Shown piece after piece: positions 24,543-32,881 of a DNA stretch of 32,881 bases. Numbering within the stretch: the stretch's first letter is position 1; each line of letters begins with the position of its first letter. The translations under genes were made by a program, and so were the position numbers. The notes beneath the pieces were generated by a model. The model was given only the letters and a program-made list of their open reading frames with translations. It did no database searches and was not told where the DNA came from. The stretch lies in contig JAFMCG010000011.1 of NCBI GenBank assembly GCA_017857895.1, positions 1 through 32,881 of the forward strand, written 5' to 3'. This stretch comes from Burkholderiaceae bacterium. Its GTDB lineage: Bacteria > Pseudomonadota > Gammaproteobacteria > Burkholderiales > Burkholderiaceae_B.

Positions 24543-25157
24543 TCAGTTAAGTGCCTTGATCACTTTATCGGTGATGTCAACTCTTGGGTTTACGGTCACG
24601 GCGTCTTGCAAAATCAAGTCATAATTTTCGCTTTCAGCGATGTTTTTAATGGCAGCATTGGCGCGTTCGATGATGATGGCAAACTCTTCATTGCGGCGCC
24701 GATTAAAATCCTCTTGGATTTCTCGCTGCTTGCGCTGCACATCTGCATCAAGGTTCCCTAACTCACGCTGGCGACGGTTGCGATCACTTTCAGCCAACAC
24801 CGGTGCATCTTTCTCAAAGGCTTGAACGCGTTTACGTAGGTCAGCAACCAGCTTTTGCAATTCAGCGTTACGCTTTTCAAATTCAGCGTCGATTTTCTGT
24901 TGAGCGACTTTGGCAGGCGCTGAGTCTAACAAAATGCGTTGCGTGTTAACGAAACCGACTTTTGAACCCACTTGCGCAGCGGCATCATTGGAAACAGTCG
25001 TTTTGGTCGTCACTGTTTTGGCTTGTGCCAAGACATTACTAGACCAACCGGCTGCTAAAAAAACTGAAGCAACAACCGCTACTGGTGCCAAGAGAGCCAA
25101 ACGGGCATGGCTCGCTTGATTGCGTGTTTTCGTGACTAGCATTTGAACATCTGCCAT
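24543..25157 (-). CDS. skp: OmpH/Skp family periplasmic chaperone
   Basis: A 204-residue exported chaperone that holds unfolded outer-membrane proteins between Sec and BAM. A signal peptide with a long n-region ends around VLAQA (about residue 46). The mature part opens with VGFVNTQRILLDSAPAKVAQQKI, then a long coiled-coil (about 90-165, rich in E/K/R/Q) forms the tentacles, and it closes with YDLILQDAVTVNPRVDITDKVIKAL. An internal ATG six codons in (MLVTKT) is an alternative start. The gene lies 66 nt after bamA, as usual. Confidence 0.95.
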   Translation of the reverse strand: MADVQMLVTKTRNQASHARLALLAPVAVVASVFLAAGWSSNVLAQAKTVTTKTTVSNDAAAQVGSKVGFVNTQRILLDSAPAKVAQQKIDAEFEKRNAELQKLVADLRKRVQAFEKDAPVLAESDRNRRQRELGNLDADVQRKQREIQEDFNRRRNEEFAIIIERANAAIKNIAESENYDLILQDAVTVNPRVDITDKVIKALN

Positions 25158-25223
25158 TTCTTATTCACCATTAATTTTTAAACAATCACCGACATTTCAA
25201 CATATTGTGCCACTGTTAAGTGA

Positions 25224-27575
25224 CTAGAATGCTGTGCCAACCTGAAACTGAAAAACCTGCGTTCGATCGCCTTCTTTGGAGTTGAGGGCTTTTGCGTAGA
25301 CAAGTTGCAAAGGGCCCATTGGCGATAACCAAGACAAACCAATACCCGTAGAGTAACGCAAGTCACCCAAGTCGATGTTTGTGTCATTGCCACCGCCATC
25401 TGCCCCATAGACCTGTCCTGCGTCAGCAAACACAAACATGCGCAATGTGCGGTCACGTTGAGTACCTGGAAACGGAAAATAAAACTGGGTGTTTGCCACG
25501 ACGCGTTTAGAGCCACCTAAGAATGTGCCAGTTTGGGGGTCTTTCGGTCCCAAAGAGTTGCCAAGATAGCCCCTAACGGTGCCAATACCACCGGCATAGA
25601 CATCTTTAATGACGGGATACGGCTTGTCGCTGCCATAAACCCCACCGTAGTCAAACAAGGCATTGAAACCGAGCGTGAAGTCGCGTCCAAGCGGCAAGTA
25701 ATGTTGGTATTGCGCACTTAACAAGTAGTACTTGAGACTCATGGTGCCAGCAACACCTCCCAGTTTGATGTAATGACCTTTTGTCGGGTAAAGCAAACTG
25801 TCTCGGGTATCTTTGACCCAACCTAGGTTAAAAATCACTGTATTGGTGCTTTCGCCATACTCTTGTACGTACTGGTTGTATGCCTCAGGAGAGTTGGGCG
25901 AAGTTGGATCGACATCGATTTGATCGGATTCGAAATTAGCACCTAGGCTAATGCGATCAAATTCGGTGATGGGTATCCCAAAGTTTAATCCACCACCAGC
26001 TGACTTAACCTCATAACTACCGGGGTTGTTTATGCTAGGGCTTACGGTGCGATAAAAAATAGACGTGCTACGGCTCACCCCGTCAAGCGTCCAGTATGGA
26101 TCAGTGTGCGAAATCACGAACGTACGGCTGTCTTGGCTTGTGTTCACGCTAAAATTAAGGGCTGTGCCACTACCGAAAACGTTGTCTTCAGAGATGCCTG
26201 CACTTAGGATGACCCCGTCGGTTTGACCATACCCGACACCCAAATTGAGTGACCCAGTCTGCCGCTCTTCAACAGCAACATTGACATCGACTTGATCGAT
26301 TGAGCCGGGCACGGGTTCTGTGGAAACATTGACGGATTGAAAGTAGCCCAACCTTTCAAGCCGCTCGGTTGACAACTTAATGGCGCCGCCATCGTACCAA
26401 GCAGACTCTAGCTGACGAATTTCACGACGCGCAACGGAGTCTCGTGTCCGCTCGTTACCCGTGATTTCAATTTTACGGACATAAACCCGACGGCTGGGAT
26501 CGACAAAGAAGGTGAGGTTTACCGTTAACGCCTCTCGATTAAGCACAGGGTTTGGATTAACGTTGGCAAAGGCGTAACCGAGGCCACCGAGATAATCGCG
26601 GATAGCAACACTGCTTTCATTGGATTTGGCACCAGAAAAAATCTCACCCGGCTTGATTTTCAGTAGCGCCTGTATTTCATCGTCTAACCCGAGCAGGTTG
26701 CCGGCAATGTCGACAGATTCAACCTTGTAAGGCTTGCCTTCGGTGACCGTCAGCGTGATAAAAATATCCTCACGGTTCGGTGAAATGGTGACTTGTGGTG
26801 TCTCCATTCGGAACTCGAGATAGCCTCGGTCGAGGTAATACGACCGAATGGTCTCCATGTCAGCAGCAAGCTTTTCACTGGAGTATCTGTCAGTCTGGGT
26901 GTACCACGTTAAGTAACCGCTGGTTGACAGTGACATCAATCCGAGCAGGTTGCTCTGCGTAAAAGCTTGATTGCCGATGATTTTGATGTCTTTGATTTTG
27001 GCGATAGAACCTTCAAAGATATCAAAATTCACACCAATTCGGTTGCGCGGCAGCGGCGTAGTGGTCGACGTAATTTCGACGCCGTATTTACCTTTGCTTA
27101 AATATTGTTGCTTGAGTTCAAGCTCGGCTTGTTCAAGCATGGCTTGATCAAAAACGCGCCCCTCACCAAAGCCAACCTGACGTAACGAATCAGTGATTTG
27201 CTTGCTGTCAAACTCACGCATGCCAGTGAAAGAGACAGAGGCGATCACGGGCCGCTCTCGCACACTCACAACAACAATATTGTTGACTGTGCTGATTTGA
27301 ACATCGCTAAAAAATCCCGTTCCAAACAGCTGTCTGATGGTTTCTGTGGCCATTTCTTGCGTAAAGCGCTCACCCACCGTGACAGGAATATAGGAAAACA
27401 CAATGCCGGTCTCTGTGCGTTGAATGCCATCAACCCGAATATCTTTGACGATGAATGGGCTAAAAGCAAACGTAGCGGAGGAAAATAACAAAACCAAGCC
27501 CAGCAAGGCCATACGCATGAGGCTAACTGGCGCCAGAAGACTGATTACGGTTGGGCGGCGAATAAAAGATGACAT
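25224..27575 (-). CDS. bamA: outer membrane protein assembly factor BamA
   Basis: A 783-residue Omp85 protein, the core of the beta-barrel assembly machine. A signal peptide (ALLGLVLLFSSATFA, cleavage near residue 37) is followed by five POTRA domains, beginning FIVKDIRVDGIQRTETG (POTRA1) and running to about residue 435, and then the 16-strand barrel. The loop-6 motif appears as VRGYLGNSLGP, and the C-terminus ends in VGTAF with the aromatic signal needed for insertion. GGAG lies about 10 nt upstream of the ATG. Position between rseP and skp is the conserved proteobacterial order. Confidence 0.98.
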   Translation of the reverse strand: MSSFIRRPTVISLLAPVSLMRMALLGLVLLFSSATFAFSPFIVKDIRVDGIQRTETGIVFSYIPVTVGERFTQEMATETIRQLFGTGFFSDVQISTVNNIVVVSVRERPVIASVSFTGMREFDSKQITDSLRQVGFGEGRVFDQAMLEQAELELKQQYLSKGKYGVEITSTTTPLPRNRIGVNFDIFEGSIAKIKDIKIIGNQAFTQSNLLGLMSLSTSGYLTWYTQTDRYSSEKLAADMETIRSYYLDRGYLEFRMETPQVTISPNREDIFITLTVTEGKPYKVESVDIAGNLLGLDDEIQALLKIKPGEIFSGAKSNESSVAIRDYLGGLGYAFANVNPNPVLNREALTVNLTFFVDPSRRVYVRKIEITGNERTRDSVARREIRQLESAWYDGGAIKLSTERLERLGYFQSVNVSTEPVPGSIDQVDVNVAVEERQTGSLNLGVGYGQTDGVILSAGISEDNVFGSGTALNFSVNTSQDSRTFVISHTDPYWTLDGVSRSTSIFYRTVSPSINNPGSYEVKSAGGGLNFGIPITEFDRISLGANFESDQIDVDPTSPNSPEAYNQYVQEYGESTNTVIFNLGWVKDTRDSLLYPTKGHYIKLGGVAGTMSLKYYLLSAQYQHYLPLGRDFTLGFNALFDYGGVYGSDKPYPVIKDVYAGGIGTVRGYLGNSLGPKDPQTGTFLGGSKRVVANTQFYFPFPGTQRDRTLRMFVFADAGQVYGADGGGNDTNIDLGDLRYSTGIGLSWLSPMGPLQLVYAKALNSKEGDRTQVFQFQVGTAF

Positions 27576-27639
27576 GCAGAAAGTTCTCCGTCCGACGGGC
27601 GTATTTAAATTCGAAGTTTTATTTTACGGGACAATGCGA

Positions 27640-28968
27640 CTAACTCAAAAGCCGGGTCAGGTCGTTAAAAATGGCCAAAGTCATGAGGCCTGCCAGAACA
27701 AACGCCCCTGCCCTTTGCCCGACCTCAAGCCACTTGGCAGGCGCGGGTTTACCGCGAACCATTTCGATCACATAAAACATCAGATGACCACCGTCCAACA
27801 TGGGGATGGGCAATAAGTTTAAGACACCAATGCTGACACTCACCAGTGCAATAAATGCGATGTAAGAAGCCAGACCAACCCGCGCGGTTTGCCCAGCATA
27901 GTCTGCAATCGTCACCGGACCACTGATGTTTTTCCAGGAAACAGCACCCGTTACCATTTTTCCTAGCATTTTCAAAGAAAACCAGGCTGTCTCAAACGTT
28001 CGAACGCTGCCTTGCCAAAGACTGTCTAAAGGGTCGTGCTGAACGGTCACCATGGGTACATCAGAGCCAAGCGCAACACCTATCAGACCGACGTTTTGCC
28101 CCTCGTTGTTTGGTGTTGCTTGTGGCACAACAGACAGGTTCAGTAGTGCGCCCGCCCGATTAACGGTCAAAGGTAGTGCTTGGCCGGCACTCAGTTGGAC
28201 CAGTTCGATCATTTGGCGAACACTAGGTTTTTGTAATGAGCCGATGGATTGGACAATATCGCCTGTCTGAAGACCTGCCGCAGCGGCAGCACTACCAGAC
28301 TTTACCTGTCCGATTTGAGGCAACCCAGTGTCCAACCCCATGCCCGCAATCGCTAGGGCGTCAGTGTCGGGTTCTGCACCTGAGGCCGGCAACATCAAGG
28401 TGATTGGTATCTTTCGGTCAAAGCGATCAACCGTTAATTCGACCCTGCCACCAGAGACGCTCTGATCGAGCATTTGCCAGCGCGCATCGCGCCATGACGT
28501 GACGGCTTGACCCTCGATTGAAATGATGCGGTCACCGGCTTGTATACCCGCCATTTGCGCAGCGCTGTTAGCCGTTGGCGCCGCTAAAATTGGCGCTGGC
28601 TCTTCGCTACCAACCCAGCTTAGACCGGCGTAAAGAAAAGCCGCCAAAATAAAATTGGCTATCGGTCCCGCCGCCACAATAAAAAAACGGTTTCGTACTG
28701 GCTGGCTGGAAAAATCAACTTTAGGGGCCGTAGGGTCAGTGCCAGGCTCTGGTTCGTCAAGCATCTTGACGTAACCACCCAATGGAATACCAGCCACCGC
28801 CCATTCGGTGCCATTTTTATCCACTCGGCGCCACAATGGCTTACCAAAGCCGACTGAAAATCGCAAAACTTTCACGCCACAGCGCCGAGCCGCCCAGTAA
28901 TGGCCGAGCTCATGAAAGGTGATTAGAACCCCAAGCGCAAATAAAAAAGAGAGGATGGTGGTGATCAT
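27640..28968 (-). CDS. rseP: RIP metalloprotease RseP (site-2 protease)
   Basis: A 442-residue inner-membrane zinc protease that cuts within the membrane, releasing sigma-E from RseA and clearing signal-peptide remnants. The zinc motif HELGH (19-23) in the first membrane segment, two PDZ domains ([14 protein letters not shown] and [14 protein letters not shown]), and the third zinc ligand region [12 protein letters not shown] are present, with terminal membrane helices. Its ATG overlaps the dxr TGA (ATGA). There is no rpoE/rseA in the window. Confidence 0.98.
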   Translation of the reverse strand: MITTILSFLFALGVLITFHELGHYWAARRCGVKVLRFSVGFGKPLWRRVDKNGTEWAVAGIPLGGYVKMLDEPEPGTDPTAPKVDFSSQPVRNRFFIVAAGPIANFILAAFLYAGLSWVGSEEPAPILAAPTANSAAQMAGIQAGDRIISIEGQAVTSWRDARWQMLDQSVSGGRVELTVDRFDRKIPITLMLPASGAEPDTDALAIAGMGLDTGLPQIGQVKSGSAAAAAGLQTGDIVQSIGSLQKPSVRQMIELVQLSAGQALPLTVNRAGALLNLSVVPQATPNNEGQNVGLIGVALGSDVPMVTVQHDPLDSLWQGSVRTFETAWFSLKMLGKMVTGAVSWKNISGPVTIADYAGQTARVGLASYIAFIALVSVSIGVLNLLPIPMLDGGHLMFYVIEMVRGKPAPAKWLEVGQRAGAFVLAGLMTLAIFNDLTRLLS

Positions 28969-30197
28969 GCGTTAAGCACCCGCTGTGAGACAGAAGAACC
29001 GTCGGTTTGACAAAGCGCTTGCGCAAAGGTTCTGGCTTGTTGGTCTCGATACATGACGTCCTCTAAGCTTGAAACCGAAGACTGTGGTTGGCCAGCCTCC
29101 CATTGCAGGGTTTTTTCAATAACCTGCGAGATACTTAAGTAAGGTAGTCTGCGCTCAAGAAAGGCGGCCACGGCGATCTCATTGGCTGCATTCAATGCAA
29201 TACAGCTCGATTGCCCTTGGCGCAAAGCCTCATATGCCAAGGTGAGACAAGGATAGCGATCCACTTGCACGGCGTCGAACTCGAGTCTACTGAGAGCAAC
29301 CAAATCTAACCTGGCCACGCCGGCTTCTATGCGATTTGGAAAGCCCAATGCGTAGGCGATTGGTGTGCGCATGTCGGGGTTACCCATTTGAGCCAGAACC
29401 GATCCATCATGGTACTGCACCATTGAGTGAATGACGCTTTGGGGGTGAATAACGACGTCAATTCGATCAGCCGGCATGGCGAATAACCAGTGCGCCTCAA
29501 TGACTTCAAGCCCTTTGTTGAGCATGGTTGCCGAATCGACGGATATTTTTTGACCCATGTCCCAGTTCGGGTGAGCACAGGCCTGTTCAGGCGTGACATG
29601 TGCTAACCCATCAAGAGGGTACGTTCTAAAAGGACCACCCGATGCCGTTAGGATAAGACGATCAACACCACCAGCAGGCTCTAAGCAAGCCAAAGATTGA
29701 CCAGCGGTTGGCAGACACTGGAAAATCGCATTGTGTTCACTGTCAATTGGCAATAGTTCAGCATGATGCGTTTTGACAGCATCCATAAAAAGTGAGCCAG
29801 CTGCGACCAACGCCTCTTTATTGGCCAACATCACGCGCTTACCCGCGCATGCCGCAGCCAAAGCGCTCGGTAACCCTGCTATGCCAACAATGGCCGCCAT
29901 CACCATGTCCGTTTCGCGATCTGCCGCCGTTTGCGCAAGCGCTTGCTTGCCGACTCTGATTTCAGGTCGAGGCTGCCCCATGCCAAAAAACTGTTTGAAA
30001 GCCTCAGCGGCACTGTCATCGGGAACGACAACACAATCGGGTTGGGTTTGGAGGGCTTGTTCAGCCAACTTTTCCATCCGACGGTGGCCGCTTAGCGCAT
30101 GAACCCGGAACCGATCGGGATGACGCAACACCACGTCAATCGTGCTTTGACCGACGGAGCCCGTTGAACCAAGAATGGTGATATTTTTTTGCGTCAT
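28965..30197 (-). CDS. dxr: 1-deoxy-D-xylulose 5-phosphate reductoisomerase
   Basis: A 410-residue NADPH-dependent enzyme making MEP from DXP, the committed step of non-mevalonate isoprenoid synthesis, which feeds undecaprenyl carrier made by upp[18 protein letters not shown] is the NADPH fold. [15 protein letters not shown] binds the metal, and [31 protein letters not shown] and [35 protein letters not shown] are diagnostic. The ORF track starts three codons earlier with TTG; the ATG at 30197 forms a TGATG with the cdsA stop and is preferred. Confidence 0.98.
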   Translation of the reverse strand: MTQKNITILGSTGSVGQSTIDVVLRHPDRFRVHALSGHRRMEKLAEQALQTQPDCVVVPDDSAAEAFKQFFGMGQPRPEIRVGKQALAQTAADRETDMVMAAIVGIAGLPSALAAACAGKRVMLANKEALVAAGSLFMDAVKTHHAELLPIDSEHNAIFQCLPTAGQSLACLEPAGGVDRLILTASGGPFRTYPLDGLAHVTPEQACAHPNWDMGQKISVDSATMLNKGLEVIEAHWLFAMPADRIDVVIHPQSVIHSMVQYHDGSVLAQMGNPDMRTPIAYALGFPNRIEAGVARLDLVALSRLEFDAVQVDRYPCLTLAYEALRQGQSSCIALNAANEIAVAAFLERRLPYLSISQVIEKTLQWEAGQPQSSVSSLEDVMYRDQQARTFAQALCQTDGSSVSQRVLNA

Positions 30198-31033
30198 CAA
30201 TACCAAAAATCACTAACAAGTAAAAAGGCAACCGGTACAACAGCGACAACCGCGTCAACCCGATCGTAAACGCCGCCATGGCCCGGCAATAAACGTCCTG
30301 AATCTTTCACCCCAGCGCAACGCTTGAGTAAAGATTCGAATAAGTCACCCAAAACGGAAATTGAACCCAGCAAACCACCCGCTAGGACAAGCCCCAAAAA
30401 GCCCCACTGATCAAGCAATTCCGCAGCGTAACTCCCCGCCCATTGCGATGAGGCCAGCATCCAAAGTACCACGCCAACAATGCCGATTAGCGCGCCCTCT
30501 CTGGTTTTGCCAGGGCTGATGGCTGGCGCCAGTTTGTGGCGACCAAATTGACGGCCACCAAAGTAGGCAAAAATATCGGCAATCCAGACAATGGTCAGCA
30601 AGGAAATCAGTGCCCACGCGCCAGACTGTATCCATGTCAGCCCCAAAACACCCCAGGTGGCGAACAAACAAATGGGTGCGAAAAGCGTCCAGCTTTTGAG
30701 GGGTTTCGTGCTTTTGATCATCAGTGTAAAAATGGGGATGACAAAAATCCACACAAAGGCTGTCAAAGTGACGCAGAGATGCCAAATGGACCAAACCGCA
30801 GGCAGCTCGATTTGCCAGGCCCAGCCCTGAAATAGGGTTAATGCCAAAATTGCCACTGAAATCACCAAAGCCAGGCTCGGCTGGTTGGGTAACGTGAGTT
30901 TGGTCCACTCATAGGCCGCAACAGCAACCATCAAGCTCATGAATACCAACAGGGGCCACTTGGATTGAACGGATAGGGCAAAAACCAAAATCGCCAACAG
31001 TGCGATAGCGGTGATGACACGTTGGGCTAGCAT
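30197..31033 (-). CDS. cdsA: phosphatidate cytidylyltransferase
   Basis: A 278-residue integral membrane protein with about eight hydrophobic helices, making CDP-diacylglycerol from phosphatidate and CTP for all phospholipids. The C-terminal CdsA signature is visible as [13 protein letters not shown] followed by [21 protein letters not shown]; Tyr stands where Ile/Leu/Phe is more usual before DRVD. It starts 3 nt after the uppS stop and its TGA shares a base with the dxr ATG. Confidence 0.96.
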   Translation of the reverse strand: MLAQRVITAIALLAILVFALSVQSKWPLLVFMSLMVAVAAYEWTKLTLPNQPSLALVISVAILALTLFQGWAWQIELPAVWSIWHLCVTLTAFVWIFVIPIFTLMIKSTKPLKSWTLFAPICLFATWGVLGLTWIQSGAWALISLLTIVWIADIFAYFGGRQFGRHKLAPAISPGKTREGALIGIVGVVLWMLASSQWAGSYAAELLDQWGFLGLVLAGGLLGSISVLGDLFESLLKRCAGVKDSGRLLPGHGGVYDRVDAVVAVVPVAFLLVSDFWY

Positions 31034-31036
31034 CGA

Positions 31037-31807
31037 TTATGCGACTGAATGCTTGGTGGGCAGTTGGGCGCTGGTTCGACCAAAGCGTCGCTCGCGGGCT
31101 TGGTACCAGTCAAAGGCCTCTTGCAACTTGGTCGCTGAAAAGTCTGGCCACAGACAATCGGTAAAGTAAAGTTCGGTATAAGCCAGTTGCCAAATCAAAA
31201 AATTCGATATCCGCTGTTCGCCTCCTGTTCGGATGAACAAATCGGGTTCAGGCGCCCAGCTCATGCACAAATGAGAAGCCAGGGTCTGCTCATCAATAAC
31301 CGATGGGTCTTTAGCAAGCTCAGGCGAGTGTTCAAGCATCGCTTTAGTGGCTTGCAACACATCCCATCGGCCACCGTAATTGGCAGCGATGGTCAAGTGC
31401 AACTTGTCGTTTTCAGCGGTCGTTTGTTGTGCATGCAAGATCATGCCTTGAAGCTTTGAATCGAATTTTGAAAGGTCGCCAACCACATGTAACCTAACAC
31501 CTTGCTGTTTGAGTTGTGCCACTTCACGATCGAGTGCTTGGACAAACAGTCGCATCAAAAGTGAAACCTCATCGGCTGGTCGGCGCCAGTTCTCAGAACT
31601 GAAGGCGAACAGGGTCAAATGCGAAACATTGCTTTTAACGCAGTATTCCACAACCTTGCGAACAGTTCGAACGCCCTTAACGTGGCCAGCCGTTCTTGGT
31701 AAGTGACGATTCACAGCCCAACGGCCGTTGCCGTCCATGATGATGGCAACGTGGGCCGGCACGGCTGAGACGGCAGGAATTTCTTGTGTTGAGCTGACAG
31801 GTTTCAA
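31037..31807 (-). CDS. uppS: isoprenyl transferase (undecaprenyl diphosphate synthase)
   Basis: A 256-residue cis-prenyltransferase condensing isopentenyl units into the C55 lipid carrier for peptidoglycan and LPS. Motifs: [17 protein letters not shown] (catalytic Asp), [26 protein letters not shown] and [29 protein letters not shown]. The start codon is TTG at 31807, supported by AAGGA 9 nt upstream; a GTG 16 codons in is the main alternative. It begins 13 nt after the frr stop and precedes cdsA by 3 nt. Confidence 0.97.
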   Translation of the reverse strand: MKPVSSTQEIPAVSAVPAHVAIIMDGNGRWAVNRHLPRTAGHVKGVRTVRKVVEYCVKSNVSHLTLFAFSSENWRRPADEVSLLMRLFVQALDREVAQLKQQGVRLHVVGDLSKFDSKLQGMILHAQQTTAENDKLHLTIAANYGGRWDVLQATKAMLEHSPELAKDPSVIDEQTLASHLCMSWAPEPDLFIRTGGEQRISNFLIWQLAYTELYFTDCLWPDFSATKLQEAFDWYQARERRFGRTSAQLPTKHSVA

Positions 31808-31823
31808 AAGTTAATGTCCTTCA
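31808..31823 (-). promoter_or_regulatory. ribosome-binding site deciding the uppS TTG start
   Basis: Read on the minus strand, the frr stop region is followed by AAGGA and nine nucleotides before TTG-AAA-CCT. No ATG occurs between this site and the conserved MDGNGRW core, so the TTG is the best start for uppS. Confidence 0.55.
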
Positions 31824-32381
31824 AACCTTCATGATTTCAGCTTCTTTGTCAGCCACCATCTTATCTATATCGGTCACAAACTGATCTGTTAACTTTTGAA
31901 CCCGATCTTGAGCCCGGCGCTCATCGTCTTCCGAAATTTCTTTGTCTTTCACCAATTTCTTTAACGCATCGTTGGCCTCGCGGCGAAGATTACGCATGGC
32001 CACTTTGCTGTCCTCACCTTCGCTTCGCACCACCTTGGTCAGGTCGCGACGGCGTTCCTCAGTCAGCGCTGGCATCGGTACGCGGATGGTCTCACCCATG
32101 CCTTGTGGGTTTAATCCAAGGTCCGATTCACGAATGGCTTTCTCAACAGCACCAGCCATCGACTTTTCCCAAACCTGAACGGCGAGCGTTCGGGCGTCAA
32201 CCAAATTAACGTTAGCCACTTGGCTAAGCGGCGTCATGGCGCCGTAATACTCAACTTCAACATGGTCTAGGATGCCTGTGTGAGCCCGTCCCGTTCGGAT
32301 TTTTGAAAGTGTTGATTTCAAAGCGTCAAGCGATTTAGACATTTTCGCTTCTGTTGTTGAATACATGTCTTGAACGGTCAT
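31821..32381 (-). CDS. frr: ribosome recycling factor
   Basis: A 186-residue RRF that splits post-termination ribosomes with EF-G. The start [47 protein letters not shown], the hinge/linker [16 protein letters not shown], and [19 protein letters not shown] are diagnostic, and the C-terminal helix carries [18 protein letters not shown]. The ORF track adds 12 codons upstream; the ATG at 32381 has AGGA 9 nt before it and gives the family length. It follows pyrH by 50 nt. Confidence 0.98.
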   Translation of the reverse strand: MTVQDMYSTTEAKMSKSLDALKSTLSKIRTGRAHTGILDHVEVEYYGAMTPLSQVANVNLVDARTLAVQVWEKSMAGAVEKAIRESDLGLNPQGMGETIRVPMPALTEERRRDLTKVVRSEGEDSKVAMRNLRREANDALKKLVKDKEISEDDERRAQDRVQKLTDQFVTDIDKMVADKEAEIMKV

Positions 32382-32431
32382 TTCAATGATTCCTAAAAAG
32401 TAATACTGACTGCGCAAAATAAAGTGCCCAA

Positions 32432-32881
32432 CTACACATGTACCAAAGTACCCTCGTCTTCACCGTTAACCGCACGACCGAGTGCACCCGGTTTATTGAT
32501 AGAGAAAACACGAATGGGCAGTTTTTGATCACGACACAAAGCAAATGCAGTGGCGTCCATGATTTCCAGACGACGCGCGATGACATCATCAAAACTGATA
32601 CGACCGTACTTTGTCGCAGCAGGATCTTTGTTTGGGTCAGCGCTGTAAATGCCGTCAACTTTGGTCGCTTTCAGCACGATTTCGGCACCGATCTCCGCCC
32701 CACGAAGCGCAGCAGCGGTATCCGTGGTAAAAAAAGGGTTGCCCGTGCCAGCAGCAAAAATAACCACTTTGCCTTCTTCAAGGTAGCGTAGCGCTTTGGG
32801 GCGGATGTAGGGTTCCACGACCTGTTCAATGTTCAGTGCCGATTGCACTCGAGCATCAACGGACTGGTGTTTTAAAGCATC
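32432..32881 (-). CDS. pyrH: UMP kinase, C-terminal part (5' end outside window)
   Basis: The reading frame is open to the window edge; 149 C-terminal residues of about 238 are present. UMP kinase (amino-acid-kinase fold) makes UDP from UMP and is regulated by GTP and UTP in bacteria. Visible segments are the [37 protein letters not shown] block, [18 protein letters not shown] and the C-terminal [22 protein letters not shown]. The ORF track's start at 32848 is an internal GTG, not a true start. The pyrH-frr order is conserved in most bacteria. Confidence 0.97.
   Translation of the reverse strand, partial: DALKHQSVDARVQSALNIEQVVEPYIRPKALRYLEEGKVVIFAAGTGNPFFTTDTAAALRGAEIGAEIVLKATKVDGIYSADPNKDPAATKYGRISFDDVIARRLEIMDATAFALCRDQKLPIRVFSINKPGALGRAVNGEDEGTLVHV

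Noticed and set aside
24543-24761. Plus-strand ORF overlapping skp and lpxD
   Set aside because: Shadow of skp coiled-coil coding sequence; no motif.
27576-27639. Sigma-E-type promoter before bamA (AAACTT ... TCGGA on the minus strand)
   Set aside because: The spacing is about 18 nt and both elements deviate from the GAACTT/TCTGA consensus, so the evidence is too weak to list.
1-32881. CRISPR arrays, insertion sequences, phage genes, tRNA or rRNA
   Set aside because: No spaced direct repeats, transposase motifs, integrases or tRNA-like cloverleaf sequences were found on reading both strands; a tRNAscan/ISfinder search would be the decisive test.

Overview
The window looks like a housekeeping stretch of a betaproteobacterial chromosome, most likely Burkholderiales. 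Base composition is roughly balanced and intergenic space is very small. The call rests on gene order: pyrH-frr-uppS-cdsA-dxr-rseP-bamA-skp-lpxD-fabZ-lpxA-lpxB-rnhB-RNA methyltransferase, then ppsR/ppsA, smpB/ratA/rnfH and mltG-tmk-holB-tatD-ankyrin. I recognise this as the usual Burkholderiales arrangement. Genus cannot be fixed from sequence reading alone. I see no rRNA, tRNA, insertion sequence, prophage or CRISPR array.

Layout. (1) 1-3219: the 3' end of a c-type cytochrome gene, then, on the minus strand, a two-gene unit encoding a beta-CASP metallo-beta-lactamase nuclease and a 505-residue nucleoside/nucleotide phosphorylase of the archaeal AMP-phosphorylase-like type. (2) 3220-8076: a plus-strand stress region. 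It holds an ABM-domain monooxygenase behind a 16-bp perfect palindrome, an exported peroxiredoxin, a DNA photolyase, a glutathione peroxidase, a YfcG-type glutathione transferase and an exported DUF3298-like protein. A small exported protein of unknown function sits on the minus strand. (3) 8107-12347, minus: mltG-tmk-holB-tatD-ankyrin, tightly packed. (4) 12578-16051: ygfZ (+), a 3-hydroxyisobutyryl-CoA hydrolase-like gene, rnfH and ratA (all -), and smpB (+). (5) 16063-19498: phosphoenolpyruvate synthase (-) and its regulatory kinase/phosphatase PpsR (+), diverging from a 205-bp region rich in inverted repeats. (6) 19492-32881, minus: the long envelope-biogenesis block, read from pyrH to the RNA methyltransferase.

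How the genes fit together. The large minus-strand block links UMP kinase and ribosome recycling to isoprenoid carrier synthesis (dxr, uppS), phospholipid synthesis (cdsA), outer-membrane protein assembly (bamA, skp), site-2 proteolysis (rseP), and lipid A and fatty-acid synthesis (lpxD, fabZ, lpxA, lpxB). Many genes overlap by 1-4 nt, which suggests translational coupling. ppsA/ppsR set PEP synthesis. The plus-strand stress genes may act together against light and peroxide damage, but that is inference.

The rest of the window is conserved and ordinary, so no wholly new system is evident. The points most worth following up are the beta-CASP nuclease/AMP-phosphorylase-like pair (a possible RNA-to-sugar-phosphate salvage route), the palindrome-controlled monooxygenase promoter, the photolyase/peroxidase cluster, the inverted-repeat-rich ppsA/ppsR intergenic region, and convergent genes whose 3' ends touch or overlap.
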